Made by a program: the position numbers and the translations under genes. A stretch of DNA of 64,000 nt from an uncultured Candidatus Nitrosopumilus sp. (lineage in GTDB: Archaea > Thermoproteota > Nitrososphaeria > Nitrososphaerales > Nitrosopumilaceae): the NCBI GenBank assembly GCA_951812645.1, contig CATOSM010000001.1, forward strand, positions 537,560-601,559. Direction: 5' to 3'. The notes beneath the pieces were generated by a model. The model saw only the letters and a list, made by a program, of their open reading frames with translations, had not been told where the DNA came from and searched no databases. Below are positions 52,963-61,745 of the stretch, piece by piece. The stretch's first letter is position 1. Every line of letters starts with the position of its first letter.

Positions 52963-53580
52963 GTTAAATATTTCTCCACAAATCTATAGAGTCAAAGTTT
53001 ACAGTTCCAATAGATTTTTCAAGTATTGCTCTTCTTCTTTCAGCAACAGTTCTAAATGGAGAGGACAATACAATGAAAGGAAACACATGAAATCTACCTC
53101 AAGGGGATGAAGTTTTCATAGATATTTGAGCAATTAGGAGTTGAGATTATAATGGAGGATGAACAAATTGGGATCAAATCTCCAGATAAACTAAAAGGAG
53201 GAAAATTTGATCTGAGCAACTCGCCAGATCTTCTCCCACCACTTGCAATTTTGACATTACGTGCATCATCACCAATTGAAATTTTCAATGTAAAACATGC
53301 AAGATTAAAAGAAACAGATAAAATATCAATTATTTCAAGAGAACTTGTGAAAATTGGAATTAAGATTCAAGAAAATGAAGACGGCATGATTTTAGAACCA
53401 TCGGAAAACACATCAGGGGCCAATTTGAATTCAGAATACCACAGATTATTCACGGCATTCTGTATTGCAGGAATGCATATACTGAATTGTACAGTTTCAG
53501 ATCCTGAATCAGTTAATGTATCATATCCAAACTTTATAGAAGAAATGAGTAGAATGGGCGCAAAAATTACAATCAAATAA

Positions 53581-53909
53581 TTTCATTTTTCAAAAAAACA
53601 ATACTGAGAGATAAAAGGCACGACCCCGTATATAGTGAAAAGCATTCTCCTCACTCACAACGCTTTTGCGTAGATAACATGGTTTTTCACAGAGCCGCGC
53701 AAATTATTCAGTATAATTTACATGATTTTGCACATATCTTGTATATTGTTATGATATTTAACAATACATTATAATTATTTGATAGAATATTCAACAATAT
53801 TAAAATTTTCAAACAGGTGTAAAAGAAAACAAAAAGAAACTAACCGTCTAATCAAAACCTAAGGAAATTTCAGAATGAGGAATTATAAGCATCGATTAAC
53901 TTTGATAGT
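53581..53909. other. 329-bp intergenic region between aroA remnant and aroC
   Basis: No CDS seen. At about 53632-53639 there is a TATA-like GTATATAG followed by a GC-richer 60-base patch (ACTCACAACGCTTTTGCG ... CAGAGCCGCGCAAAT) in which GTGAAAA at 53636 and TTTTTCAC at about 53685 can pair. This could be a small RNA, but no known family is recognised. From 53720 on it is very AT-rich. Confidence 0.35.
53881..53889 (+). promoter_or_regulatory. TATA-like element before aroC
   Basis: AATTATAAG lies 21-29 bases before the ATG at 53910. It would give aroC its own near-leaderless transcript, so genes below the broken aroA could still be expressed despite the IS insertion. Confidence 0.4.
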
Positions 53910-55007
53910 ATGTTGCCTGGAAGTTCTATTGGTCAGCGTCTTGTTCTAACAAGTTTTGGGGAAAGTCATGGAAAATCTATCGGAGCGGCGTTAGACGGGT
54001 GCCCAGCAGGATTAGAAATTGATGAAAAAGATATTCAAAAAATGTTAGACCTTAGAAGGCCAGGACAAAACATAATCTCTACACAAAGAAAAGAAGGCGA
54101 TGTAGTAGAAATTATTTCAGGTGTGTTCAGAGGACGCACTACAGGAGCACCGATTACAATGGTCATTTGGAATAGTGATCAAAAATCAGAAGATTATGAA
54201 AATTTGAAAACAAAACTGAGACCAGGACATTCAGATTATCCTGCTATGACAAAATATAATCATCATAATGATCATAGAGGAGGAGGCAGATTTTCTGGAA
54301 GACTAACAGCAACCCACGTTATGGGAGGAGCTATTGCAAGAAAATTACTCAAGGTTACACTAGGTATTGAAACAAATTCATTTACATCACAAATTGGAAA
54401 AATAAAGATGAAAAGAGAATTCAATGAAAAAATGATCAATTCAATTTATAAAAATGAAGTTAGATGTCCAGAAACAAAAACAGCAAAAGCAATGAGAGAG
54501 AGCATTTTAGATGCTAAAAAGAAAGGAGATTCACTCGGAGGAATAATAGAATCAGTTACAACAAAAGTTCCAGTGGGATTAGGAGAGCCAATTTTCAGTT
54601 CGTTAGAATCGGATTTAAGCAAAGCAATTTTTTCAATACCTTCTGTAAAAGGAATTGAGTTTGGGTCAGGATTCCAGGGTTCTGAATTATATGGTTCGGA
54701 AAATAATGATTTGTACACAGTTAAGAAAGGAAAAATTGTCACTCAAACAAATAGATCCGGAGGAATCCTAGGAGGAATTTCTAACGGGATGCCAATTACA
54801 ATGAGAATTGCATTCAAACCAGCTTCGTCGATTGCTCAAAAACAAAAGACAGTAGACATAAAGACAAAAAAAGAAACAATGCTACAAGTTAAAGGCAGGC
54901 ATGACCCATGCGTAGTACCTAGAGCCCCTCCAGTGGTAGACTCACTAGTAGCATTAACAATTGCAGATCATGCACTCATTTCAGGCGCAATAAAACCAAC
55001 ATTATAA
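53910..55007 (+). CDS. aroC: Chorismate synthase
   Basis: 365 residues. Signatures: SFGESHGKSIGAALDGCPAGLEI, RRPGQN, SDYPAMTKYNHHNDHRGGGRFSGRLTA, GSGFQGSELYGSENND, NRSGGILGGISNGMPI and KGRHDPCVVPRAPPVVDSL. It turns EPSP into chorismate with reduced FMN. It is fully intact although the gene making EPSP is not. Confidence 0.97.
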   Translation: MLPGSSIGQRLVLTSFGESHGKSIGAALDGCPAGLEIDEKDIQKMLDLRRPGQNIISTQRKEGDVVEIISGVFRGRTTGAPITMVIWNSDQKSEDYENLKTKLRPGHSDYPAMTKYNHHNDHRGGGRFSGRLTATHVMGGAIARKLLKVTLGIETNSFTSQIGKIKMKREFNEKMINSIYKNEVRCPETKTAKAMRESILDAKKKGDSLGGIIESVTTKVPVGLGEPIFSSLESDLSKAIFSIPSVKGIEFGSGFQGSELYGSENNDLYTVKKGKIVTQTNRSGGILGGISNGMPITMRIAFKPASSIAQKQKTVDIKTKKETMLQVKGRHDPCVVPRAPPVVDSLVALTIADHALISGAIKPTL

Positions 55008-55011
55008 AAAA

Positions 55012-56382
55012 ATGTCAGACATAAACGAACTTCGAAATAAGATGGACGAAGTTACTTTAAAAATGATAGAGTTGCTAAAGACAAGAACGGAAATTGCAAA
55101 AGAAATAGGGGAGGTCAAAAAAAATATTGGCAAGGTAGTAACAGATGAAGCAAGGGAAAAAAGTTTACGTGAAAAAGTAATTTCATTTTGTAGCAACATA
55201 GGAATGGATGAAGCGATTGCTACAAAATTTTTAAATTTTCTCTTAAACGAATCAGTAAAAGTTCAATCATCAAATAAACAAACACATCTTTCAATTTTCT
55301 TAAAGGCAAAAGAAATGGAAGAACAAGGGAAAAAAATCATCCACATGGAGGTAGGAGAGCCTGACTTTTTACCACCAAAAATTGTTAAAGATGCATTAGA
55401 AAAAGTATTTGAGAAAGGATTTTTAAAATATGGTCAAGCAAAAGGGATGCCAGCGTTTAGGGAGGCACTTGCAAAATATGCTTCAAAAAAATTCAATGCA
55501 AGCATTCAACAAGAAAACATCATTGTAAGTCCAGGTGCGCGATTTTCAATTTTTACAGCAATTACAACATTACTCAACCCAGGTGATGAAATGATTGTAA
55601 TCGAGCCTGCATGGCCAGCATACAAAGATTGTGCGTTAAATTCAGGGATTAAAGTTAGAACTATCAGCACCACATTTGAAGACAAATGGGATCCATCAAT
55701 AGAACAAATCAAAGATACGATTAACTCAAACACAAAAATGATTGTGTTAAATTATCCAAACAACCCAACAGGCAAAATTCTAGATGAAAAATTACAAGAT
55801 GAAATTATAGTACTGGCAAGAAAAAATAGCCTCTACGTGTTAAGTGATGAAATTTATTCACAATATGCAAAATCAAATTGGAAAAGCATACTTGGTTATA
55901 ATTATGAAAAGAGTATTGTCATACAATCATTTTCAAAATCACATGCAATGACAGGATTCAGAGTGGGGTATGGAATAGCAGATTCAAGGATAATTGAAAA
56001 AATGGCAGGGTTGGAGGCGTTATGTCTGACAAGCGTCTCAGAACCAATACAGTACATAGCCATGAAGGCCCTAGAGGCAGACATATCCAACAATTCTAAT
56101 ACAGTGCAAAACAGACTAGATATGTTGGCACAAAAAGCAACTGAAATGGGCTTAGATTTTGTTATCCCAGATGGTGCAATGTACCTTTTTGCTAGAGTTA
56201 ATCAAGAAGGGTTTGATGGAGTTCAATTTGCCAACAGTGCATTAGAAAAAGGATTGGCAGTGGCCCCTGGAGAAGGATTTGGAGATTACAAAAATTTTAT
56301 CAGACTTTCAGCATGTCAAAACGAAAAAACACTGATTGAAGGAATGAATATACTTGGTGATATAATGAGTGAGGGACAATGA
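55012..56382 (+). CDS. Chorismate mutase - aminotransferase fusion
   Basis: 456 residues. Residues 1-85 are an AroQ-type chorismate mutase (INELRNKMDEVTLKMIELLKTRTEIAKEIGEVKK...DEAREKSLREKV). Residues about 90-456 are a class I/II PLP aminotransferase with NYPNNPTG (247-254), SDEIY (278-282) and the PLP Lys309 in QSFSKSHAMTG. The fusion joins chorismate-to-prephenate with transamination of prephenate, phenylpyruvate or hydroxyphenylpyruvate. It starts four bases after aroC and overlaps tyrA by four. Confidence 0.92.
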   Translation: MSDINELRNKMDEVTLKMIELLKTRTEIAKEIGEVKKNIGKVVTDEAREKSLREKVISFCSNIGMDEAIATKFLNFLLNESVKVQSSNKQTHLSIFLKAKEMEEQGKKIIHMEVGEPDFLPPKIVKDALEKVFEKGFLKYGQAKGMPAFREALAKYASKKFNASIQQENIIVSPGARFSIFTAITTLLNPGDEMIVIEPAWPAYKDCALNSGIKVRTISTTFEDKWDPSIEQIKDTINSNTKMIVLNYPNNPTGKILDEKLQDEIIVLARKNSLYVLSDEIYSQYAKSNWKSILGYNYEKSIVIQSFSKSHAMTGFRVGYGIADSRIIEKMAGLEALCLTSVSEPIQYIAMKALEADISNNSNTVQNRLDMLAQKATEMGLDFVIPDGAMYLFARVNQEGFDGVQFANSALEKGLAVAPGEGFGDYKNFIRLSACQNEKTLIEGMNILGDIMSEGQ

Positions 56383-57230
56383 AGAAGATCACAGTAGTCG
56401 GTGCAGGAGGTCAAATGGGACAATGGTTTGCAAAATATTTTGCAAGTGCAGGATTTGAAGTAACAGGATATGATTCAGAAAACAGGGTTTCAGGAAAAGA
56501 CATTATTACATCAGAATCCCTAGTAGGGGGAATTCTAAAAGCAGATTATGTGGTTCTTTGTACGCCAACGAGAAGAACGCCTGAAATAATCAGACTGATA
56601 GCAAAAGAGATGAAGCGTGGAACGTATCTAATTGAAATCTCATCTGAAAAATCCAAAGTAGTTTCATCATTATCAAAAATGCCGGCAAAAATAAATCCAA
56701 TTTGCATTCATCCAATGTTTGGACCAGGTATAAAGACAATCAAAGGTCAAAATATTATTTCAGTACCGATCAAAGATGCTAAAAAAGAATTGACCGTAAC
56801 AAAAGCATTGTTTGAAGGGGCAAATTTTGTTACAATAGATGCAGTTGAACATGACAAAAAAATTGCAGTCATACTAGGCTTAACTCATTTAATGAATTTA
56901 GTTTTTGCAAACATCATTTCAAAAGATGAAAAGATGAATCTTACAGAAAAGATGTCAGGCACAACGTTCAGAGTACAAAAAACATTGGCAGAGAGTATAA
57001 TGACAGAATCCCCTGAACTCATTGAGACCATCATTGCAAATCCAGAAATTCGTAGAGTTGCAGAAGAGCTTTGGAAAGACATTGGCAGACTCTTAACATC
57101 TGTTCAAGAATCAAAAACAGAAGAAGTGATAAATTATATCAAGGAATGTCAAGAAAGACTGGCAAAGCATACCGATACGAATGGGTCATACAAAAAACTC
57201 ACAAAAATGGTAAAAGCAGTCGAAAAATAG
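56379..57230 (+). CDS. tyrA: Prephenate/arogenate dehydrogenase
   Basis: 283 residues. Rossmann motif VVGAGGQMGQWFAKYF at the start, then DYVVLCTPTRRTPEII and the conserved His in ICIHPMFGPGIKTIKGQN, LTHLMNLVFANII. It makes the tyrosine precursor by oxidative decarboxylation. Coupled to the mutase-aminotransferase (ATGA). Confidence 0.92.
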   Translation: MKKITVVGAGGQMGQWFAKYFASAGFEVTGYDSENRVSGKDIITSESLVGGILKADYVVLCTPTRRTPEIIRLIAKEMKRGTYLIEISSEKSKVVSSLSKMPAKINPICIHPMFGPGIKTIKGQNIISVPIKDAKKELTVTKALFEGANFVTIDAVEHDKKIAVILGLTHLMNLVFANIISKDEKMNLTEKMSGTTFRVQKTLAESIMTESPELIETIIANPEIRRVAEELWKDIGRLLTSVQESKTEEVINYIKECQERLAKHTDTNGSYKKLTKMVKAVEK

Positions 57231-57235
57231 GCGAC

Positions 57236-57640
57236 ATGCGTTTTACAAAGATTGTTACATCATTCATTAAAGATAGCGATAAAATATTGATCCTAAAACG
57301 GAGCGACAAAGTAAAATCCATGAAAGGATTGTGGGCAGGAATTAGTGGGATTGTTGAAGATGATGAAGATGCCCTAACCAGAGCAAAAATTGAAATTTTT
57401 GAAGAAGTGGGAATTACAGAAGATGAAATCACGCTGATCAAATCAGCTGAAGAAATGAGAATAAATTCACCACAATACAAAAACCACGAATGGGAGATAT
57501 TTCCATTTTTATTTGAAACAGAGAATCCCACAATCAAGCTAAATTGGGAAAATTCAGATTTTCAATGGATCAGCGTAGAGGAGTTAGGAAATTATGAAAC
57601 AGTGCCTAGTCTTCAGAAAGTATTATTCAACTTGTTGTAA
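57236..57640 (+). CDS. NUDIX hydrolase
   Basis: 134 residues from the ATG at 57236. NUDIX box GIVEDDEDALTRAKIEIFEEVGI: the catalytic EE pair is present but the usual Arg of REUXEE is Ile. It follows tyrA by five bases, so may be co-transcribed. Substrate unknown (NTP-type or capped nucleotide). Its end overlaps convergent thiC by 18 bases. Confidence 0.85.
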   Translation: MRFTKIVTSFIKDSDKILILKRSDKVKSMKGLWAGISGIVEDDEDALTRAKIEIFEEVGITEDEITLIKSAEEMRINSPQYKNHEWEIFPFLFETENPTIKLNWENSDFQWISVEELGNYETVPSLQKVLFNLL

Positions 57641-58951
57641 GTTTTCGTTTTCTTTATCATATTTTTTTTGTTGTGGCAACATCATGTAAACACAAGCGCC
57701 GCCACACATGGTACAGGGAACATTATTCCCAGGATGTTGACCGGCTCTACTGTGGATTTTAGCAGCTTCTTCAGGATCAATTGACAACGCAAGTTGTTTC
57801 TCCCAATCAAGTGTACGTCTAGCTTCAGTCATTTCCATATCCCATTTGATAGCTTTATCACGAATTTTTACAAGATCCCCCGCATGAGCTGCAATCCTGT
57901 ATGCAATTAGTCCAGCCTTTACTTCTTCAGCATTTGGTAATGCCAGATGTTCAGAAGGAGTAAGATAACATAAAAGATCAACGCCTTCACTTGCAGAAAC
58001 AGCTGCACCGATTGCACTAGCAATATGATCATGTCCAGATGCGACATCAGTAACCAAAGGACCAAGAACATAGTATGGAACATCTCCAATCAGAGATTTG
58101 GCCAATCTTACGTTTGCTGCAACTTCGTCAAGTGGCACATGGCCTGGACCCTCAACCATGACTTGGATATCATGCTCATGTGCACGTTTTGTCAATTGTG
58201 AAATGTTAATCATTTCCTGTACTTGTAATTCATCATGGGAATCTAAAATTGATCCAGGTCTTAATGCATCACCGAGGCTAAATGTAACATCATATTTTTT
58301 GGCAATTTCCATCAAATAATCATAGTGAGTGAGGTATGGGTTTTCTTTATCATGCTTTAACATCCATGCAGCAGTGATAGTTCCCCCTTTACTTACAACC
58401 CCGCCATATCTTTGAACTTTGAGAATTCTTTTTGCAATATCTTTGGTAATACCGCAGTGAATTGTAGTGTAATCAACTCCGTCTTTTGCATTATTTTCAA
58501 ATGCATTAAGATAATCATCTTCAGTTAAATTCAAAGGGTTTTTATGGACTTCAACGCCATAGTTGTAAGCTTCGTAGATAGGAACAGTTCCAAAAGTAAT
58601 TGGTGCGGCATCTAAAAGAGTTTGCCGTATTTTTTTAACATCCCCACCATCACTCAAATCCATCATTGTGTCTGCATGGTATTTTATTGCAACTTTTGCT
58701 TTTTCAACTTCTTCTTCCAAGTTTACATTTAATGTAGAAGTTCCAATGTTCACATTCACTTTAGTTTTCAAACCCTTGCCAATTCCAACATTGTGAATTT
58801 TTTGAGGTCTTACATTATTACCTGGGATAATAATAGAGCCTCTAGCAATTTTGGGAATCAGCCAATCAAGTGAAACATCTTCATCTTTTGCGACTTGCTT
58901 CATTTCATCAGTAGCAATTCCGCGCCTTGCAGAAGTCATTTGAGTTGCCAT
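57623..58951 (-). CDS. thiC: Phosphomethylpyrimidine synthase
   Basis: About 442 residues from the ATG at 58951 (MATQMTSARRGIATDEM), preferred over an upstream ATG at 59014. It makes HMP-phosphate from AIR by radical SAM chemistry. The C-terminal cluster motif CTMCGGAC is intact (CxxCx4C). Other blocks: DYTTIHCGI, VSRGG-like VSKGGTITAAWML, SLGDALRPGSI, VEGPGHVPLD and YVLGPLVTDVASGHDHI. No TPP-riboswitch consensus is seen in the 120 bases upstream. Confidence 0.96.
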   Translation of the reverse strand: MATQMTSARRGIATDEMKQVAKDEDVSLDWLIPKIARGSIIIPGNNVRPQKIHNVGIGKGLKTKVNVNIGTSTLNVNLEEEVEKAKVAIKYHADTMMDLSDGGDVKKIRQTLLDAAPITFGTVPIYEAYNYGVEVHKNPLNLTEDDYLNAFENNAKDGVDYTTIHCGITKDIAKRILKVQRYGGVVSKGGTITAAWMLKHDKENPYLTHYDYLMEIAKKYDVTFSLGDALRPGSILDSHDELQVQEMINISQLTKRAHEHDIQVMVEGPGHVPLDEVAANVRLAKSLIGDVPYYVLGPLVTDVASGHDHIASAIGAAVSASEGVDLLCYLTPSEHLALPNAEEVKAGLIAYRIAAHAGDLVKIRDKAIKWDMEMTEARRTLDWEKQLALSIDPEEAAKIHSRAGQHPGNNVPCTMCGGACVYMMLPQQKKYDKENENLQQVE

Positions 58952-59073
58952 AGCATAATCTGAGGTTTTACCTGATTTAAACAATAGTGAAAACGATAAA
59001 AAAATTGATCGCATGAAAATGATTTGGCACTATATTAAGAAAAACGATCTATCTTTTATGTGATAATCACGTA

Positions 59074-59184
59074 ATGGATCACATGAGAACAATTAGAGAA
59101 TGCAGACATTGCGGTAGAGAATTTTACAGTATGAAAGACGAATTTTGCTCATTTGATTGTGTCACTCAAACATCAGCCGATTAG
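59074..59184 (+). CDS. Tiny zinc-finger protein (36 aa)
   Basis: ATG start, MDHMRTIRECRHCGREFYSMKDEFCSFDCVTQTSAD: CxxC...CxxxC, a treble-clef-like mini zinc site. Preceded by an AT-rich stretch, divergent from thiC. Convergent with the next gene, overlapping it by four bases. Confidence 0.55.
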   Translation: MDHMRTIRECRHCGREFYSMKDEFCSFDCVTQTSAD

Positions 59185-59420
59185 ACTGGTTTTAGCTCAG
59201 TTTCTAAAACATGTTTTTCAGATTTCATTCTAGAAATTCTATTCAGAATAGGCACAGTAAGACGCTCAGAATCAGGAGAATTTGAAAAATTCTCTTTAAT
59301 CCCATAAGGACGCCGAGATAATTCAATTTCAGCAGAAACTAAGGATATGTAATTTCTGAGTCTTAGATTTTCAGATTTAAGAAGACCTAATTCAGAATTT
59401 GTCATCGGGGAGGACTCCAA
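59181..59420 (-). CDS. Hypothetical protein (79 aa)
   Basis: ATG at 59420; helical (ELGLLKSENLRLRNYISLVSAEIELSRRPYG), with a leucine-rich first half that could dimerise. It overlaps the 3' end of the zinc-ribbon gene upstream by 19 bases, so the two are coupled. Not recognised. Confidence 0.5.
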   Translation of the reverse strand: MESSPMTNSELGLLKSENLRLRNYISLVSAEIELSRRPYGIKENFSNSPDSERLTVPILNRISRMKSEKHVLETELKPV

Positions 59421-59596
59421 CTTTCTTCTATGTTATCACCAGTATTTTTAGAAATAAGATACTGTTTTCCACATTTGAAACACTGCCACAGAAATTTATC
59501 ATCTTTAATCATTTGGTATTGCATTGGCAATAAACAAGTAGTGCATTGAAGTGTTTCTGGAGCAGAATCATCAACCATATGAATTTTTGTCATCAA
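59402..59596 (-). CDS. Small zinc-ribbon protein (64 aa)
   Basis: CTTCLLPMQYQMIKDDKFLWQCFKCGKQYLI, a CxxC...CxxC zinc ribbon of the TFIIS/RPB9-like size. ATG start at 59596. Function unknown; first gene of a two-gene unit on the minus strand. Confidence 0.6.
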   Translation of the reverse strand: MMTKIHMVDDSAPETLQCTTCLLPMQYQMIKDDKFLWQCFKCGKQYLISKNTGDNIEESWSPPR

Positions 59597-59680
59597 AGTA
59601 GCAAAGAGATTCGAGTATAAAATAGATAGTGTGGCTAAAAAAAGGAAAAGCAGATTAGTATAGAAAAATAAGAAAACATA

Positions 59681-60982
59681 ATGAATTTGTTATCCATAGG
59701 AGGATCTGATCCGTCATCAGGGGCAGGGATTCAAAGCGATGTAAAGTCATTTGAGACGTTGGGTGCATATGGTTTAACAGTAATTACTGCAATTACAGGA
59801 CAAAACACGACAAGATTCGGAATGGTCGAGCCAGTTTCAAAAAAAATATTAAAAAATCAATTAGAATCAGTGTTAACTGATTTTAAAATTGATGGAATAA
59901 AAATTGGCATGGTTTTCAATTCAGAAATAATTAAAATTCTATATCAACAATTAGAAAAATTAAAAATTCCCATTGTGATAGATCCTGTAATCAAATCAAC
60001 AACGGGGGGATTACTAATAGAAAGTAAAGCAATTCAAGACTTTCAAAAATTCATCATACCACTTGCGACAATTATCACACCAAACAAGTTTGAAGCAGAA
60101 ATATTATCAAAATCCAAGATAAAATCAAAGCTCGCAATAGAGAGAATTGCAAAAAATATCCAAAAAAAGGGGGCCAAAAACGTGGTCATAACGGGCATTG
60201 AAGACAAAAACAACAAGATGTCAGATTTTGTATTGGAAGAAAAAGCAAAGTATTGGATAACAGGAGAAAAGATCAACAGTGCAAATCATGGAAGTGGTTG
60301 CGATTATTCGGCAGCGATATTATTTGCAATTTCAAATAAAAAGTCAATTCAAGAATCAGTAAAATTTGCCAAAGAACATACCCGTAATTCAATTAAGAAT
60401 GCAAGCAAAGTCGGAAAAGGAATCAAGATAACAGCAACACATAGTAAGGATGAAAGAAATTTGGAGTTAACTAAATCAATTAGTGAATTTACAAAAATTA
60501 AAGATATTTACAAAAATATTCCGGAGTGCCAAACAAATTTTGTATATTCTAAAAAAAATCCCAAATCTACAAAAGATGTACTGGGATTGGCAGGAAGAAT
60601 AGTAAAAGCGGGAACAGAAGTGATAATTGCAGGTAATCTAACATACGGGGGATCGAAGCATGTTGCAACTGCACTGTTAACAGTGAATGAAAAATTCCCA
60701 GAAATTCATTCTGCGATAAATTTAAAATATAAAGATTCGACAATTTCTAAAATTAAAAAATCAAAACTAACAGTATCAAGTTATGATAGAACACAGGAGC
60801 CCAAGAATATTAAAGGTAAAGGTTCAACAGTAGAATGGGGAATCAAAAGTGCAATTAAAAATTCAAAAACACCTCCAGACATGATTTTTCACAAAGGAGA
60901 TTTTGGAAAGGAACCGATGATCATACTTTTTGGACAGACACCAAAAAATATTTTAAAAAAAATATCAAAAATCTCAGGATAG
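59681..60982 (+). CDS. thiDN: Bifunctional HMP(-P) kinase / thiamine-phosphate synthase (ThiD-ThiN)
   Basis: 433 residues. Residues 1-255 are ThiD (SIGGSDPSSGAGIQSDVKSFETLGAYG, VIDPVIKST, NHGSGCDYSAA with the ATP anion hole GSGC). Residues about 265-433 are ThiN (FTKIKDIYKNIPECQTNFVYSKKNP, DVLGLAGRIVKAG, YDRTQEPKNIKGKGSTVEWGI, DMIFHKGDFGKEPMIILFG), the archaeal TMP synthase replacing ThiE. Together with thiC nearby it gives the pyrimidine branch and final coupling of thiamine synthesis. Confidence 0.95.
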   Translation: MNLLSIGGSDPSSGAGIQSDVKSFETLGAYGLTVITAITGQNTTRFGMVEPVSKKILKNQLESVLTDFKIDGIKIGMVFNSEIIKILYQQLEKLKIPIVIDPVIKSTTGGLLIESKAIQDFQKFIIPLATIITPNKFEAEILSKSKIKSKLAIERIAKNIQKKGAKNVVITGIEDKNNKMSDFVLEEKAKYWITGEKINSANHGSGCDYSAAILFAISNKKSIQESVKFAKEHTRNSIKNASKVGKGIKITATHSKDERNLELTKSISEFTKIKDIYKNIPECQTNFVYSKKNPKSTKDVLGLAGRIVKAGTEVIIAGNLTYGGSKHVATALLTVNEKFPEIHSAINLKYKDSTISKIKKSKLTVSSYDRTQEPKNIKGKGSTVEWGIKSAIKNSKTPPDMIFHKGDFGKEPMIILFGQTPKNILKKISKISG

Positions 60983-61036
60983 GATTCAAATTCAAATCGT
61001 CCTCGAACATAAATAGTCATATCTCAAATAGCATTT

Positions 61037-61738
61037 GTGAAAACGGTAATTTTGGCAGGAGGGCTTGGAACCAGATTACTTCCACTAACAAAAAAAACAC
61101 CAAAGCCAATGCTGCTTTTAGGCGAAAAGCCAATTTTAGAGCATCTAATTGAATGGAATAAAAAAAACGGGGTGAAATCAATAGTCTTGTGTGTAAGTCA
61201 TCTTCGAAAAACAATTGAAGATTACTTTGGCGACGGAAGGAAATTTGGAGTTAAAATCGAATATGCAATTTCAAATGAACCACTAGCTACCGCAGGTCAA
61301 TTAAAAACAGCAGAAGAATTCATCGATGACACTTTTGTTTGCATGTATGGAGATTCAATCTTTGATTTTAGCCTTAAAAGTATGATAAAACAACATAAAA
61401 CAAAAAAAGCATTTGTAACTATGGGTCTAAACGAATACAAAGCGAATTTAGCTTATGGAGTAATTGATACTGCAAAAACAGGAAAAGTACTAAGTTGGAA
61501 AGAAAAACCAGAGATTAAGGCAGATGTAAACATGGGATGCTATGTAATGGAACCAAATGTGCTCAATTTAATTCCAAAAAACAAACCATATGAGATGGAT
61601 GTGGTGATCAAAAAGGCCATGAGAAGTAAAAGACTAGTCAGCGGTTTTATTACGAAAAAAGGATTTACAGATATTGGCAACAAAGAATCATACAAAATGG
61701 CAAATGAAGAATATGATAAAAAATTAAAAAACAGATGA
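61037..61738 (+). CDS. Sugar-phosphate nucleotidyltransferase
   Basis: 233 residues, GTG start. N-terminal VILAGGLGTRLLPLTKKTPKPMLLLGEKPILEHLIEW (GGxGTRL..T...PK), metal-binding Asp in CMYGDSIFD, and EKPEIKADVNMGCYVM. It lacks a C-terminal left-handed helix, so no acetyltransferase part. It probably activates mannose-, glucose- or a related sugar 1-phosphate. The following acetyltransferase eight bases downstream hints at amino-sugar nucleotide synthesis. Confidence 0.88.
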   Translation: MKTVILAGGLGTRLLPLTKKTPKPMLLLGEKPILEHLIEWNKKNGVKSIVLCVSHLRKTIEDYFGDGRKFGVKIEYAISNEPLATAGQLKTAEEFIDDTFVCMYGDSIFDFSLKSMIKQHKTKKAFVTMGLNEYKANLAYGVIDTAKTGKVLSWKEKPEIKADVNMGCYVMEPNVLNLIPKNKPYEMDVVIKKAMRSKRLVSGFITKKGFTDIGNKESYKMANEEYDKKLKNR

Positions 61739-61745
61739 AAATAAA

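Larger units (their letters stand above)
52094..52966 (+). mobile_element. IS5-family (IS427-like) insertion sequence, copy 2, inside aroA
   Basis: 873 bp, near-identical to copy 1. Target duplication AAT is present at 52091-52093 and 52967-52969. Left end CAACTCGTCTTAAAAC, right end complement TAACTTATCTTAAAAC, so the right terminus differs at two more positions than in copy 1. A 4-bp deletion near the start of ORF A (about 52197) destroys the normal transposase start. Confidence 0.92.
51443..53580 (+). pseudogene. aroA: EPSP synthase gene (aroA), frameshifted and interrupted by IS copy 2
   Basis: ATG at 51443, overlapping aroK. The phosphate-loop motif reads PPSKRYTYRA where functional enzymes have PPSKS.T.RA, so the shikimate-phosphate Ser is Arg. 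A one-base gain in an A run at about 51545 stops the frame (KKQYC*); a one-base loss near 51833 (ATGGAGCAC for ATGGG/AGCAC) breaks it again. IS copy 2 sits at 52094-52966. Removing it and one AAT restores ...YKKYNISPQIYRV... exactly in frame. Past the IS there are at least one more stop (around 53090) and a frame change before the C-terminal domain (DEQIGIKSPDKLKGGKFDLS...HARLKETDK) ending at 53580. The gene cannot make a whole enzyme. Confidence 0.93.

Noticed and set aside
51443..53580. Sequencing error as the sole cause of the broken aroA
   Set aside because: Single-base indels alone could be errors, but the PPSKS substitution, the IS with target duplication and the further breaks are independent lesions.
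58952..59073. TPP riboswitch upstream of thiC
   Set aside because: No CTGAGA or matching helix pattern visible in the short leader; regulation is probably by a protein or not present.
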